Source: Erigeron canadensis
Taxonomy: Eukaryota; Streptophyta; Magnoliopsida; Asterales; Asteraceae
Assembly: GCF_010389155.1 (NCBI RefSeq)
Contig: NC_057764.1
Location: 17,174,001-17,238,000, forward strand
Length of the DNA stretch: 64,000 bases
Direction: 5' to 3'
Position numbers and translations under genes: made by a program. Below, in pieces: positions 33,875 to 45,661 of the stretch (the first letter of the stretch is position 1; each line of letters opens with the position of its first letter). Below the pieces are notes generated by a model, which searched no databases, was not told where the DNA came from, and saw nothing but the letters and a program-made list of their open reading frames with translations.

Positions 33875-36800
33875 CTACTCCCACATGCATTCTTCCTTAG
33901 CCTTAATCAGATCGGCATCTCCTTGTCTTTCTGGCTTCAACAGTTCTTGATCAATCATCTTCACAAACTCTTAATTGTTGGAGGACCGGATGCAATACTT
34001 TCTAATCTTTATAAGGAATGCTGAAGAGGCAATGCCTATTTCATTGGTTCGAAAGAAGAGTTTGTGACCATGAACATTGCAAAAGCATAGTCCTCCCAGC
34101 TTCTCATCACATGCCCCATCAACAAAAAGAGTTCTTGATGGCATTTTGAGGTTAAGAAGTGGCTCTTCTTCAATGTTAGATTTTGAGACAGCCCTGGGAA
34201 TAGAGGGAGCTGAGAGACTGCATGTCCAACAGCTGTCCTTTTGATGCCACTTCTTGGTTACTGAGGAGGAGGAGGAGGAGGATAAGGATGCCTGGCAGAG
34301 CTGAGTAAAGAGTCTTTTACCTTGTACTTTCTTTCTTTACTTCTAATATCTTTAATCTCTGCTCTCCAGCCATCTTGAGTAAGGGATCATACTGTGGAGT
34401 CTTCTTATCTCTTATCAGCTTGAAGATCTCTATCCATTCAGTTGGCCCAAGTGTAGCAGGTTTGACATATTTTAGATTGTACAACTTGGGCACACCTTTT
34501 CTTTGCAGGCTTAAATTCATACTGATATGTCCATTTGTATGCATATTTCCATATCGTTTCTAAGTCGTTTTAAGCCTACTTGTGTGCAAATTATATGTAT
34601 ATTCGATGCTTTGATGGTATTGTTAGTGATTTCAGGCTTAGAACAGGTACATTGGCTAGAAATGGCATTTGGAAGGATAAAAGATGCATTAGGATGATTC
34701 TTGGACGAGTACGAGTGAAGACGAGTTGAAAAATACAAGTTTTGCGAAAACTGGAAGCTTGTGCGGCGCACAAATTGAGCATGCAGCGCACAGAAAAGTG
34801 AGAATTTGGACACGGAATTTGGCGATTGTGCCTGTGCAGCGCACATATAGACCATGCGGCACATAACGGGTTAAGGAAAGTCTGAAACATGGAAATCTTT
34901 GGTTTTGTGGCGCATAGATGGTTTGTGCGGCGCATAAAAGAGGTCGGCTGAAGGGTTTTTGATTTTTCACTATAAATACAAGACCATAACCCTCCCATTC
35001 GATATACAATCACCTCTAGTCGATTTTAGGGTTCTTTGGGGCTATTTTCAGCAGCTTTTTCGTCCATCAAGGTCTAAGGGTTGTTCGTGAGCTTCAAGGC
35101 ATTCGGTTGTCGATTTTCTTAGCGTTTACTTGTTTTCTACACATTGGTAAAATATGTTCTTTTATATTTTTACTCTTTGTGCTTTGTTTTTGATTATGAG
35201 TAGCTAAATAATTCGTCATCCACTGAGATGAAGTGATACATTGAATAATGGTTGCATAAATCTTTTGAATTCAAGTTGATTTGATTTAACGTTGTGTCAT
35301 AATCTTAGCTTATTAATTCTTTGTTATTTAACTCTTAATTGCGGATAGTTTTTGCATGATCTTAGTGGTAACTTAGGTTGTGTAGAAGTTATTTTGATTG
35401 CTTGGTTAGAAGCGATTGTTTCTATGACGGGTACGGTAGAAAGTAATTAATAGTTAATATGGGTTAACGGGTTAATGGTTGGGTACAATCAATAGACACA
35501 ATTGTTATCTAAATAACCAAAACAATTAGTTGGCTAGGAAAGTTATGAAAGGCGTCTTGGGGTACCGGTCTTAGTAATGGAACTAGTTAATTAAGGGAAT
35601 TGAATAAAGTAACGAACTTGACGGGTACGGGGTGAGTCTTTGTTTAGTTCTCGGTTATAAAATCAACATATTTGAATTGGTTCTTCAATTATATGCAACC
35701 TAAATAATGTGTATCATGGAGTCGAAGTGGACGATCTTCTCATCCTATTTGATTTAAAACAATTTTCTTTTCAATAAATTCTTAGGAATTTCTAACTCTT
35801 TCAATCAACTAACTTTTAATACAAAATCAAGATGACGTGGTGTCTTTAAAAACCAAACTCTTTTTAACTACTTAAAACTCGCTAGCTCTTTGTAGTCTCC
35901 GTGGAACGAACCTTTACTTACTTTAATCTATATTGCATACGAACGGGTCCACTGCCCGATTGTGTGTGGTATTCGATTCGGAGTATTTTTAAGGATTTTA
36001 ATTTAACTAGATTTTCACACATCACATACCTTGCTGAGTGAGAGTAGGAGTGACTTTAATAATTTCTTCTTTTCTTTGCCTTATTTCTCTTGAATCAAGA
36101 TAGGCAGCCTGACTCTCCTCCAAGGTCTTTGATCTCTTTGCAAAGAATAACTCTTCATCCTTTTTAAGAGCTTCCGAACCCAAACTCCTCGTTTCTTCAT
36201 CAGCGCCTTTTAATTCCTCATTAACAATCTGCTCACTAATGAACTTGGCTGAAAGCTCCTCTTCTTTCTTTCTACTTAGTCTTTCATGTCGACGAATGAC
36301 TTCTTCTGGAGAAAGATCAGTAGAGGCAGTTGTTGATTTTGGAAAGGCTCCAGACATCAAATTTTCTTGCTGACGAGGCTTGGGTGGTTTGCTTTGAGTA
36401 ACCAAAACTGCTTTACCTTTATCAGCAAATCTTTTTTCAAGAGCAGCATGGAACTCAGGAGTTGGCTTAAATGTAGACACATTTATTGGCCTCGCTAGCA
36501 CATCCTCAGCGGGCTTCTTAGCAACTTCCTTATCAGCTTGCTCCCCCTCAACATTAGCTTCAACATGTTGGGGAGAAACATTTTCAGTATGAACATCAGC
36601 TGTCGATTCAACGACCCTCTCAGCTGGTTCATTTTCTTGAGTTGTATTTGTTGGAACCTTCTCTGCAATTATCTCCCCCTTGGAAGTAGCTGAGGTATCA
36701 GTGACTTCCACCTTAGATTTATGGAGGCCCAACATTTCATGCATCATTACTTTGAGTTCACCAACTTCTTTTTCAAGTTTCAGAGTTCTATCATCAGAAG

Positions 36801-39198
36801 TGGCAGCAGAAGAAGAAGATTATGGTTTTAGAGAAGTGATTTCTTTGGTGAGAGTGGTGAGAAAGTCATCTTGATGTTTTGAAAAAGTGGAGACGGTATG
36901 ATTGAGTTGATTTAGATGGGCAGTGAAGAGAATGTTTGATTGAGAGAGTTGTTGTAAAGAGGAGAGAAGACCAGGCACTTCAGTGGCCAAGTTGTAGGTG
37001 GAAAATTCATTTTTTAGTTTTTCAAGGGATGCTGAAATAGATGTGTTCGAGATACTAACCCTTTTCATGCTTGCATCCAAGAGAGTTTGATTTCTTCGAA
37101 GAAGGTGTTCATGTTTTAGCTCACTTGCTCGATGAGCTTTTTTAATGCCAAATATGTTATCTTTGAGCTCAGCTAGCTCATCTTGCAATTTATCATTCCC
37201 AGCGACCAACTCACCAAACTTTGCCCATGCTCCCAAATTAAGCTCAACCACTTTGTCAACTAACCATGCATATAAGTAGCCATGTCTATTCCCTTGACTT
37301 TGGCATACTTGCACCCTTCTCAAGATTTCTTGCAACTGGTAGGTCTCCACATAATCCAAATTAACAGCGGTGAAGGCAGTGGTCGCTTCTTTTGGAGAAG
37401 GCACTTTCAAGTCCTTTAGCGACACTGGGTATTTACAACATGGAAGACCAAAGAAGTCTGGATGGTGATGTGGTGGTACTTCCATGATGATTTCATTATC
37501 TAATTCTTCAACTTCAACATAGACTGCTGGCTTCATTTTCGTTAATTTGCAAAGCATAATTCTTTTTTGAAGCTCAGCATTATCAAGTTCAACCTCAAAA
37601 TTTCCAAAATGGCCATCAAGCTCAAAATCAATAGTAGGCTTTGGAGAGAATCTGGGAGGAGAAGGCATATCACAAAGAGATTCCGGGACATCATCAAAAT
37701 GAGTTTGAGGAGAATAAATCAATACATATCCCAAATCTTCAGGCAAGAATCCACTAATATTCACATCTTCTTCGCTCTCTTCAGCAGCAGCGAGTGTTAT
37801 TTCAGCATCATCATCCAAAGGATCAAACTCGCTGGCTGCCTCTTCATCAGATATGTTATCAAAAAGATTTGTCTCAGTCCCTGCAAGAGCAGTTTCCAAG
37901 ACAGAAATAGAAGGGGGGTTAAGGAAACCTGGTGCCACAACCTCAGTGTGTTGTTCCACCAAGACATCATCGGCCGTAGAGTGTGTTGACTCTGGCATCA
38001 CCTGTGATCTAGCTGCTGTCAACGACTCAGAGGCTGTTTGAGGAGAAGAAGAAATATTTTCTTGGGGTGGAGTTGGACTTAGACCTCTAATGGGTTGGGG
38101 TGACCCAATATCTTCACCAACCTCTCCTACAGAAATTTGAGGTGGCTGCCTGCTGGGAGGTTGCTGATGGGGTGGTTTGGGTAGTAATGTCCTTGGGCGT
38201 TGAAGACGTCTTAACCTTTGGGTTGCCCTTTGGATTACTCCGCTTCCACTTTGGGTTGCCTTAGATTTTCTTTTGGCTTGTTTGGAGGCTTTGGAGGTCG
38301 TTGGGGGGTTTTCCAGCGAGCTAGCCTCTGAAGGCATTTCAGCATCCACAGCGACCGTACCAGCCACTTCATCAGAAAGAAGTGCTGCCTCCCAGTCATT
38401 GTCTTTGGAGTATGAAGAAGAGTTAAGAGAGAAGAGTACCTCTTTTATGTGGGAAGTGAGACGAGCAACCAAGTTCTCAGCAGGGTGCTTGTATATATTG
38501 TTCCCAACTCTTGCTATTGGAATCACTGAAGCATTCGACATCATGTAAGCCTCACCAAGCACTTTTTTGAAGATTACTGAGAACAATCTTACAAAAGGCA
38601 CTATATGTGACCTATTGTTTAGGGAGATCTTGTGCTTCATATCATTGAAAATCAATAAGCCATAGTCCACAAACCTCCCTTCAGCAAAAGCATGAATCAT
38701 TGGCATAGAAGTGGTGGATGCCTGATTATCAGATCCCGAATTTCCACCCATACATTGAATCACATGGGTAGAGAGAACTCTCCAGATCCCTGGAAGATTT
38801 TGCTTTAAAGGGTTGTTGGGGATCGCCGGAGGGTTCTTCAGATTATAGTTGTACCCAATTGATGGCAGCCATGCTTTCCACTCACTTTCAATAGAAGACT
38901 CCACAAATTTATTGTCATCGGTTTCTTGAGGAAACCCAAAAGTTTGGCTAAGGGACGCTGGAGTAATAGTAATAGTTTTCGTCCCTTCCCTAACTGTACC
39001 ACCTATGGACTTAGTTTCATCATTATAATCACATGTCCACCAGAATTCTCTAAGAAGATGAACAAAGATCTTCTCAGGATCAGCCATAATGTATCGACTA
39101 GCAGGGGATGCATGGATGAAATCCAGCATTAGCTTATATCCTTTTGTACCTTTTGGTACGTCAGACGAGTCGAGATGTTTATTGGGTTTAACAACCAT
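33875..39198 (-). pseudogene. ORF3 (env-position ORF) of element A, split by a solo LTR
   Basis: The frame opens with ATG at 39198, runs 792 codons to a single TAA (36820-36822), and continues in the same frame to the solo-LTR insertion at 36024. Left of the insertion the frame resumes from about 34517 to a stop at 34319. A frameshifted continuation reaches a probable natural stop at 33875-33877, about 130 bases before the purine tract. Total coding length excluding the insert is more than 1,200 codons. The N-terminal 260 residues are globular and Trp-rich. The middle is Ser/Pro/Glu-rich (residues ~290-500). The C-terminal third is charged and coiled-coil-like. No signal peptide or membrane segment is evident, so a true envelope role is not supported. 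Upstream of the ATG the frame stays open to about 39420 without another ATG. Its function is unknown. Confidence 0.7.
34523..36024 (+). mobile_element. Solo LTR of a Ty3/gypsy element (1502 bp) inside ORF3
   Basis: It starts TGATATGTCC and ends TTTTCACACATCA. It is flanked by perfect 5-bp duplications CATAC (34518-34522 and 36025-36029). Removing it together with one CATAC restores continuity of the interrupted ORF3 frame, which proves it is an insertion. It has no internal domain, so it is a solo LTR. It carries several TGCGGCGCAC-type motifs (34770-34935), a TATA-like CTATAAATAC (34970-34979), and an end region near 35900-35990 (CTCCGTGGAACGAACC, CACTGCCCG) typical of plant Ty3/gypsy LTRs of the Athila/Tat kind. 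Strand was set by these end motifs. Confidence 0.88.
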
Positions 39199-39419
39199 CT
39201 CCGATGCAGCAAAAGAGATTTTGGAAGATTTCGTTATATTTACAGGAGTGAAGATGGTAGAGTTTAGATAAGATTTAGGGAGTTGTTCAGTGGCGGCAAA
39301 AGCAGATGGAGTTTCAGAAGAAGAAGCCGAATAGATTTGAAGGGTAGAATAAGAGAAAGATGAAAGGTTTGAGAGATTTAAGAGATTTGAGAGAAGATGA
39401 ATAGTTTTGAGAAGGCATG

Positions 39420-40034
39420 AAAGTGGAAAAATGAATATGAGTTTGTATATATAGGGTATGGTGATGGACCACGATTGGTCAAATGAAAAGACAAAAATTT
39501 TTCTCTCTTCTCGTTTTCAAACTGTGGGACAGCTGTATTTAACAACTGTCATATATATATATACCTATAGGATATATATAAATATATATACATATATATA
39601 AAATAAAGGGAGTTCTTTTGTGAGTAACGTTTAAAGAAAGAAAATTTTGTTCACAAATACTCGAGTATGCGCCGTATGTGTCAGACAGAACCAGTCAGTC
39701 AGATGTACAGTGACAGCCACAAGTGGACGGGTGACGTACTCAAGGAAACAAGTGGGTGGATTTTAGTTTGAATTATAAAACATATGGTTCAAAAGAGTGC
39801 CACGTCACCAACATAGTTGCATCCGAAATAGTTAGTTTCAGATGTATTCCTATGTTTTATTTAATATCGAAAAGATATGTTTGATAATATTTTATTTATA
39901 AAATGCTTCAGCACCTCTTTTGAAAGAAAGGATTTAATTTGGTGCTGAGACATAATTTTAGAGTATGAGAATCAGCGATCTTATGACTAACACAAGGTCG
40001 CTGATAAAACAATTTTTGGCAAATTGTCAGCCAT
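39420..40034 (-). other. Spacer between RNase H and ORF3 of element A
   Basis: Non-coding, with a TA-rich run at 39545-39605. It could hold the leader or promoter for ORF3 expression, but no specific signal was identified. Confidence 0.4.
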
Positions 40035-40352
40035 CAACGGATTTTATAAGTCTTTACCAACAGCCGTTTGCTGATGGACTAAATGAAGACTTTTAGCTCT
40101 TCATTGCTTTTATTTTGCTTTTTCCTAAAGCAACAAGGATCAACGGATTTTAGAAGTCTTTACCAATAACCGTTTGCTATTGGACTAGATGAAAACTTTT
40201 GGCTTTCCATTGCCTTTGTTTTGCTTTTTCCCAAAGCAACAGGGATCAACGGATTTTAGAAGTCTTTACCAATAACCGTTTGCTATTGGACTAGATGGAA
40301 ACTTTCGACTTTCCATTGCCTTTGTTTTGCTTTTTCCCAAAGCAACAGGGAT
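40035..40352 (-). repeat. Three exact-length 106-bp tandem repeats after pol of element A
   Basis: The units are 40035-40140, 40141-40246 and 40247-40352, each starting CAACGGATTTTA on the + strand and ending in AGCAACAAGGAT or AGCAACAGGGAT. Units 2 and 3 are almost identical and unit 1 is more diverged. They end 44 bases before the RNase H stop codon (read on the - strand). Confidence 0.92.
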
Positions 40353-40396
40353 CAACGAGTAAGGCACACTCACTCGCTGAGTAGCAGACATGACAA

Positions 40397-42340
40397 TTAT
40401 GTTGCTGATTCTCCATTCAGCATTCCCAACTTGCTTACAAGCAGTTTGAATCTAGTTTCATCCAAGGGTTTAGTAAAGATGTCAGCTAATTGATCATTAG
40501 TTGGAATGAAATAGATTTCAACATCTCCCTTCATGACATGATCACGAATGAAGTGATATCGAATATCAATATGCTTGGTTTTGGAGTGCTGAACAGGGTT
40601 GTGTGTAATAGCAATAGCACTTGTATTATCACACATGATTCGAATTTTAGAGTATTCCAGATCATAGTCAGCGAGTTGATGCTTCATCCAAAGCATTTGG
40701 GCACATCAACTCGCTGCAGAGACATATTCTGCCTCAGCTGTGGATGGAGACTGTGTCTTTTCACTGGTCCTACTAGTTAGTCTTCCTCCCAGCAGTTGGC
40801 AACCACCACTGGTGCTTTTGCAATCAAGCATGCATCAAGCATGGTCGGAGTCAGAGAAGCCAACAAGATCAAAGTTGGAATCTCTAGGGTACCAAAGACC
40901 CAATGTGGGTGTACCTTTAAGATATTTGAAGATTCGCTTCACAGCGGGGAGATGCGACTCACGTGGAGAAGCTTGATAACGAGCACAGAGCGACCCAATC
41001 ATGCCAGGGCGACTCACTGTGAGATACATGAGCGACCCAATCATGCCTCTATAGTAAGTGGGATTCACATGCTTCCCATCGGGATCAACATGAAGATTAT
41101 TGGGAGGAGACATGGGAGTACGTTTGGGAGTGACATGGGTGAAGTCAAATTTATGCAACATATCCCTAATATAATTTTCTTGATTGATGAAAATTCCTGT
41201 GGGAAGTTGCTTAATTTGTAAACCTAAGAAGAAGGTTAACTCACCCATCATACTCATCTCAAACGTACTTGACATAAGAGCACTAAACTTCTTACACAGC
41301 TTAGAGGAAAGGGAACCAAAGATTATGTCATCGACATATATTTGAACATACAAAGCATGAGCTTTCTCTTTATAAATAAAGAGAGTGCTATCTATGGTTC
41401 CTCTATGAAAGCCATGGCCTAAAAGAAAGGTAGAGAGGGTATCATACCAGGCTCTGGGAGCCTGTTTGAGACCATAAAGAGCTTTATTGAGCTTGTAGAC
41501 ATAATGAGGATGCTTTGGATCCTCAAAACCAGGAGGCTGCTTGACATAGACCTCTTCATCAAGAGCACCATTTAGAAAGGCACTCTTGACGTCTATTTGA
41601 TAGACAATGAAGCCTTTGTAAGCAGTGTGAGCGAGAAAGAGACGAATAGCCTCAAGAAGAACGACTTGGGCAAAGGTTTCATCATAGCCTTCAGCTTGAG
41701 TATATCCTTTTGCAACCAGTCTGGCTTTGTTGCGAACAACAACACCAGCTTCATCCATTTTGTTTCTATAAACCCATCGAGTACCAATGGGTTCCCTCTG
41801 AGGAGGAGGAACCAGTAACCAAACATGATTTCTTTCAAATTGTGTAAGTTCCTCTTGCATGGCTTCAACCCAAGAGGGATCAGCCATTGCTTCTCCAATG
41901 TTAGTGGGCACAATTTGAGATAGGAAATTGACATTGAGACAAGTATTACTTGTCGCTGATCTGGTTTGGACACCATTGTTTGGATTTCCAATTACATGGT
42001 CAAGTGGGTGATCAGCAGTCCATTTAGGTGCTGGAGAGTGAATGGAAGAATAGGTAGGCACAGAAGATGAGGTGGACATAGGATCACTAGTAACTATTGG
42101 ATAGCTAGAAAGATCAACAGTTAAAGTTGGTTCAGGGTTGCTGACAGGAGGGTCACTAAGAGTGACAGGTTCCTCTTGCTGAGAGTCGTCATCCTCAGCG
42201 TCTCCTAAATCAGGATTCGCTGAGGCATCATGGAAGACATCATCAGCGATACTGTCAGTTTACTGAACTACTTCAAGAGAAGAGTTACTGATGAAATCCT
42301 TTTGTATTGACCTGAGAAGAGGTTCAACTGGATCAATAGA
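40397..42340 (-). pseudogene. Element A reverse transcriptase and RNase H
   Basis: The main open frame (42079-40835) carries a copia [22 protein letters not shown], then [20 protein letters not shown], then the catalytic YVDD near 41330, then [13 protein letters not shown]. Two in-frame stops in the RNase H (near 40832 and 40710) separate it from the last frame (40696-40397), which has IMCDNTSAIAI and NDQLADIFTKPL, the normal Sirevirus-type end. Upstream, in-frame stops at about 42359 and 42260 break the linker to the integrase. Confidence 0.88.
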
Positions 42341-42358
42341 ATAGATATGAGAAGCGAT

Positions 42359-43552
42359 CTAGTCAATACTTGGAGATACATTCAAAGATGGTTCAGCAGA
42401 GAGAATGTCAACGACTGATTGAGTAGCTGACATTTCAGGAGGATCAGCGAGGTCGCAGAGAATTTCATCAGCAGATGATTGTTTAGGAAGATCATTTATA
42501 GTTGAACAGCTTTCATCAAAAATAACATGAATTGATTCATCAACCTTTTGAGTACGGGTGTTAAACACTCTGAAAGCTTTGCTAATAGAGGAGTATCCCA
42601 GAAAATAGCCATCATCAGCTTTGGGAGCGAATTTTCCTAAGTGATCCTTATTACTAAGAATAAAGACGGGGCAACCAAAAACATGGAAATACCCAATTTG
42701 GGGTTTCTTGCCCTTAAGAATTTCATAGGCAGTCTTATCATGTCGTTTGACAACAAGACACCTATTTTGAGTGTGACAAGCAGTATTAACTACTTCAGCC
42801 CAAAATTTTAATGAGAGAGAGGATTCACTGAGCATAGCTCTAGTAGCTTCTATAAGAGTTCTGTTTCTTCTTTCAGCTACTCCATTTTGCTCAAGGGTTC
42901 GAACAGAAGAAAAGTTTTGTGTTATCTCTTGATCGGCACAAAATCTTTCAAGAGTGTGGTTTCTAAACTCAGTGCCATGATCACTTCTGAGTTCTTTAAC
43001 ACGAATGCTGTTGAGGTTTTCCATCTTTTTGATAAAATTAATAATTTCCTCGAGCAGCATCACTCTTAGAATGCAGGAATATGGTCCAAGTATATCGTGA
43101 ATATTCATCCACAATAACTAGGGTATATCTGCCGCCCCTTAAACTTTGAACATTTATAGGACCAAAAAGGTCCATATGAAGAAGATGGAAGCAGCCATTT
43201 ATTGAGTTGGCCTGTTTAGTTTTGAAGGTGGCTCGATGGCTTTTACCCTTTTCACAGGCACTACAGAGCCTGTCCTTCTCATAAGTGAGAGGAGGAAGGC
43301 CTCGAACAAGATTTTTCTTGGCAAGAGAGTTGATGGTTTTGAAGTTGACATGTGACATACGCTTATGCCATAACTAATTGATTTGAGATACAGCTTTAGA
43401 AAAGAAACAAGTCTCGTTGTCAGTTTTGACAGGAGTGAAGTCAACCAAGTAGATGTCTCTCTTTCTATGAGCTATTAAAACTACCTCTTTGTCTATATTT
43501 ACAACTGTGCCTTGATGCTTGTCAAGAATGACTTTGTAGTCAGCATCGCACA
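42359..43552 (-). pseudogene. Element A pre-integrase and integrase region
   Basis: The region from 43552 leftwards has protease-distal sequence, then LWHKRMSHVNF (HHCC finger, with a TAG just before it), C-x2-C (CSACEKGK), then the integrase core with HMDLFG, RSDHGTEF and TLEQNGVAERRNRTL (D, D, E residues present), and the C-terminal GYFLGYS. A frameshift near 43045 separates the first third from the rest. Cut at 43552 by element C. Confidence 0.85.
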
Positions 43553-43834
43553 TGTTAGAAATTCAAAATAGTGCTTAGTTGTATTTCCTTATCTTTGTTA
43601 TTTTGTATATGTAATATAAGGTTGAGGGGGAGCTTATGCATTTACTTAGAGTATAAATACCCCTCAAGCCTTAACCTTTTGTAACCTTTTTAGACATATA
43701 TTGAAAAATATATTTCCAAGCTTTACTCACACACACCTCTGTCTCTCTCAATACACACACTAACACACACACATCCACCATTGTTACTCACCTTACTTCC
43801 GCACCCGAACACGAACGATTTATGGTATATTACA
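43553..43834 (+). repeat. 5' LTR of element C (282 bp)
   Basis: It starts TGTTAGAAATTC and ends GGTATATTACA. The TATA box TATAAATA is at 43652-43659. It resembles the LTR of element B in its first and last bases and in the GGTTGAGGGG block, but diverges between these, so the two are related families. Confidence 0.88.
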
Positions 43835-43836
43835 TG

Positions 43837-43848
43837 TGGTATCAGAGC
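43837..43848 (+). promoter_or_regulatory. Primer-binding site of element C
   Basis: TGGTATCAGAGC, two bases after the LTR end, is the standard plant copia primer site for initiator tRNA-Met. Confidence 0.9.
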
Positions 43849-44278
43849 AAAACAACAATCAGTTGACGATCCAAAACAGATTCAATACAGATTCATTCAA
43901 TTTTGTTCAAATTCTTCTTCTACGTGTTCAAAGAAACTTTTACCGCCACTTCTGTTCTTCAACAATTTACATTCAATTTCTGTTCAATTTTCAAGTTTTT
44001 GTTCACTAATACATTCCAAATCATATTTCAAAACATTCTGTTAAGTTTCAGAATCAAATTCAAAGTTTTGAGTAAAAACCAAAATTTTCGAAAATTTGAT
44101 CAAAATTTGATTTTCACAATTAAGTTGATTTGAGATATGAAATTGTTTTTAGGATTGTGCGCGATCATTTTCTGAGCATTTTGATGTTTGGATCACATCC
44201 TAATTCTCAAAACTGAGTGAGAATTGATCAATTTTGTATCAAAAACCGTTTGTTTTATCTGTTCTGTTTATATGTGCA

Positions 44279-44830
44279 GGTATCTCAAAACGATCTCTGT
44301 TGCTGGAACTAAAACGATCTCTTTTAGATCGTTCTAGTTTTTGGATCATTTTGAAGTTAAAACGATCTAATTTAGATCGTTCTAGCTTGAATAATTCTGT
44401 GTGAATTGTGTGGTGTGTGGATCTTGATTCTGAAGTTGTAGTGATTGGGAATCACACACTTCCTTGGGTAACTGATCTCCTTAGATTGGTTTTGCTCAAA
44501 AACTTCCAAATCATTGTGTTACTCTGCCCAAATTTTCAAAGTTTTCATACTTAGAAAATTTTTCACCCAAAATTGTTAAAACGATCTAAATTTAGATCGT
44601 TCTAACTTTTCTTTACAATTCCTTAAAACGATTTCTTTTAAAACATTTCATTTTTTTTCATCTTCTTTCTTCTTTCGTCTTTCTTCTTCATCACTTAGGA
44701 AATTTAAAAAATAAATAAATTCTAAAACAATCTAATTTAGATCGTTCTAGTTTCCTTTTTCAATACTTAGAAATTTAAAAAAAAAAAAAAAAATCTAAAA
44801 CGATCTAAATTTCTAGTTTCATTTTCTAAA
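44279..44830 (+). repeat. Palindromic AACGATCT/AGATCGTT repeats in the leader of element C
   Basis: Hairpin-forming units such as AACGATCT..AATTTAGATCGTT occur at about 44310-44337, 44360-44384, 44578-44604 and 44726-44752, with half-units between and after them. They lie between the primer-binding site and the gag-like ATG at 44863. Similar units occur in the leader of element B. Confidence 0.85.
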
Positions 44831-44862
44831 TCAAGGTTTTAATTGTAATTCAATCATTTCAA

Positions 44863-45339
44863 ATGACAACAATCAACATCAATTCAGACATTTCATCAAG
44901 AGAGGTACAAGTTTTTACTCAAACTGACTACTTGTCTCTTCAAACAACTGCTGATACTTTGACAATGCAAAATCTTACTTTGAAGACAAATTTGAACATA
45001 GCTAAACCAGAGTTTGATAAACTTTACGAAGCTTTTTCTCAACTCTCAATAGCTCATGATGCTCTCAAAGTTAACTATGACTCTTTGAAAGAAATGCATT
45101 TGTCAAGTAACAATTCTCAAGTTGTTTCACCCAATGCACATCTAACCAATAAATGTCAAAACCTTCAAAAGACTGTCCATTCACTCAAGCAAACCATTGA
45201 GAGCTTACAACTTGAAAAAACCAATGAATGGATAAGAGCAAATGCAAGACAAGCAGATGTTGAGTTTCTCACAAACAAAATGAAAGGATATGAGACCAAA
45301 TTGTGGAAAACATGAAAGACAGATTTCTGACTTAAACAG
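44863..45339 (+). pseudogene. Gag-like ORF of element C (coiled coil with TQT motif), interrupted by element B
   Basis: The open frame is 44863-45315 (150 residues). Near its start it has VFTQTDYL (an LC8-type TQT motif at residues 19-21), followed by a long heptad-rich coiled-coil region. It corresponds to the post-zinc-knuckle part of Gag in element B (shared TNEWxRANARQ motif). The frame ends through a one-base shift near 45310. In the shifted frame it runs to the insertion point at 45339 and resumes at 57032. The core Gag domain and CCHC knuckle expected before this region are absent. Confidence 0.7.
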
Positions 45340-45661
45340 TGTAATCAACACGATTTTCTTAACCGAATTCACATCAACAATGGTGTTTGGTTAGTGTGTG
45401 TGTTCTTGGTGTTTGTGTGTGTTTTGAGAGAGAATTGGAATCAAGAGTGTAATATTCAGGTGTAATTGGTATTAATAATATGTTGTTAATATTCCCAGTT
45501 ATAATTTCTAAGGAATTGAGGGTTATTTATAATCCGAACTATCTAACTATGCTAATTAACACTATTAGCCCCTCAACCTTAGAAATTATCAAATCATGAC
45601 TTAACAACAAGTAAGTCCATAACTTAAATTACAATGTATCACTATTTTTGGATTTCTAACA
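45340..45661 (-). repeat. 3' LTR of element B (322 bp)
   Basis: On the - strand it starts TGTTAGAAATCC after the purine tract and ends TTGATTACA. It is about 50 bp longer than the 5' LTR, mainly from a block near 45593-45640 that the 5' copy lacks. Confidence 0.9.

Larger units (their letters stand above)
33175..43552 (-). mobile_element. Element A: Ty1/copia, Sirevirus-like, with long ORF3; 5' part cut off
   Basis: The - strand order, from right to left, is protease/pre-integrase region, integrase, RT, RNase H, a 3 x 106-bp tandem repeat, long ORF3, purine tract and 3' LTR. An extra ORF after pol is typical of Sirevirus-type copia elements. Gag and the 5' LTR are missing because + strand element C begins exactly at 43553. 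The pol genes carry several stops and frameshifts. ORF3 is further split by a gypsy solo LTR (34523-36024). Confidence 0.85.

Noticed and set aside
34591..35013. Cys-rich frames on the - strand inside the solo LTR
   Set aside because: Three overlapping frames in the GCGCAC-repeat region of an LTR. They reflect base composition and have no domain.
37567..38548. + strand frames opposite ORF3
   Set aside because: They are antisense shadows of the long - strand frame.
33875..39198. Calling ORF3 a functional envelope gene
   Set aside because: Position fits, but there is no visible signal peptide, membrane span or fusion motif, and the frame is broken.
43781..44133. Small + strand frames in the LTR and leader of element C
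   Set aside because: They overlap the LTR end, primer-binding site and leader. Phe/Ser-rich translation of AT-rich DNA.
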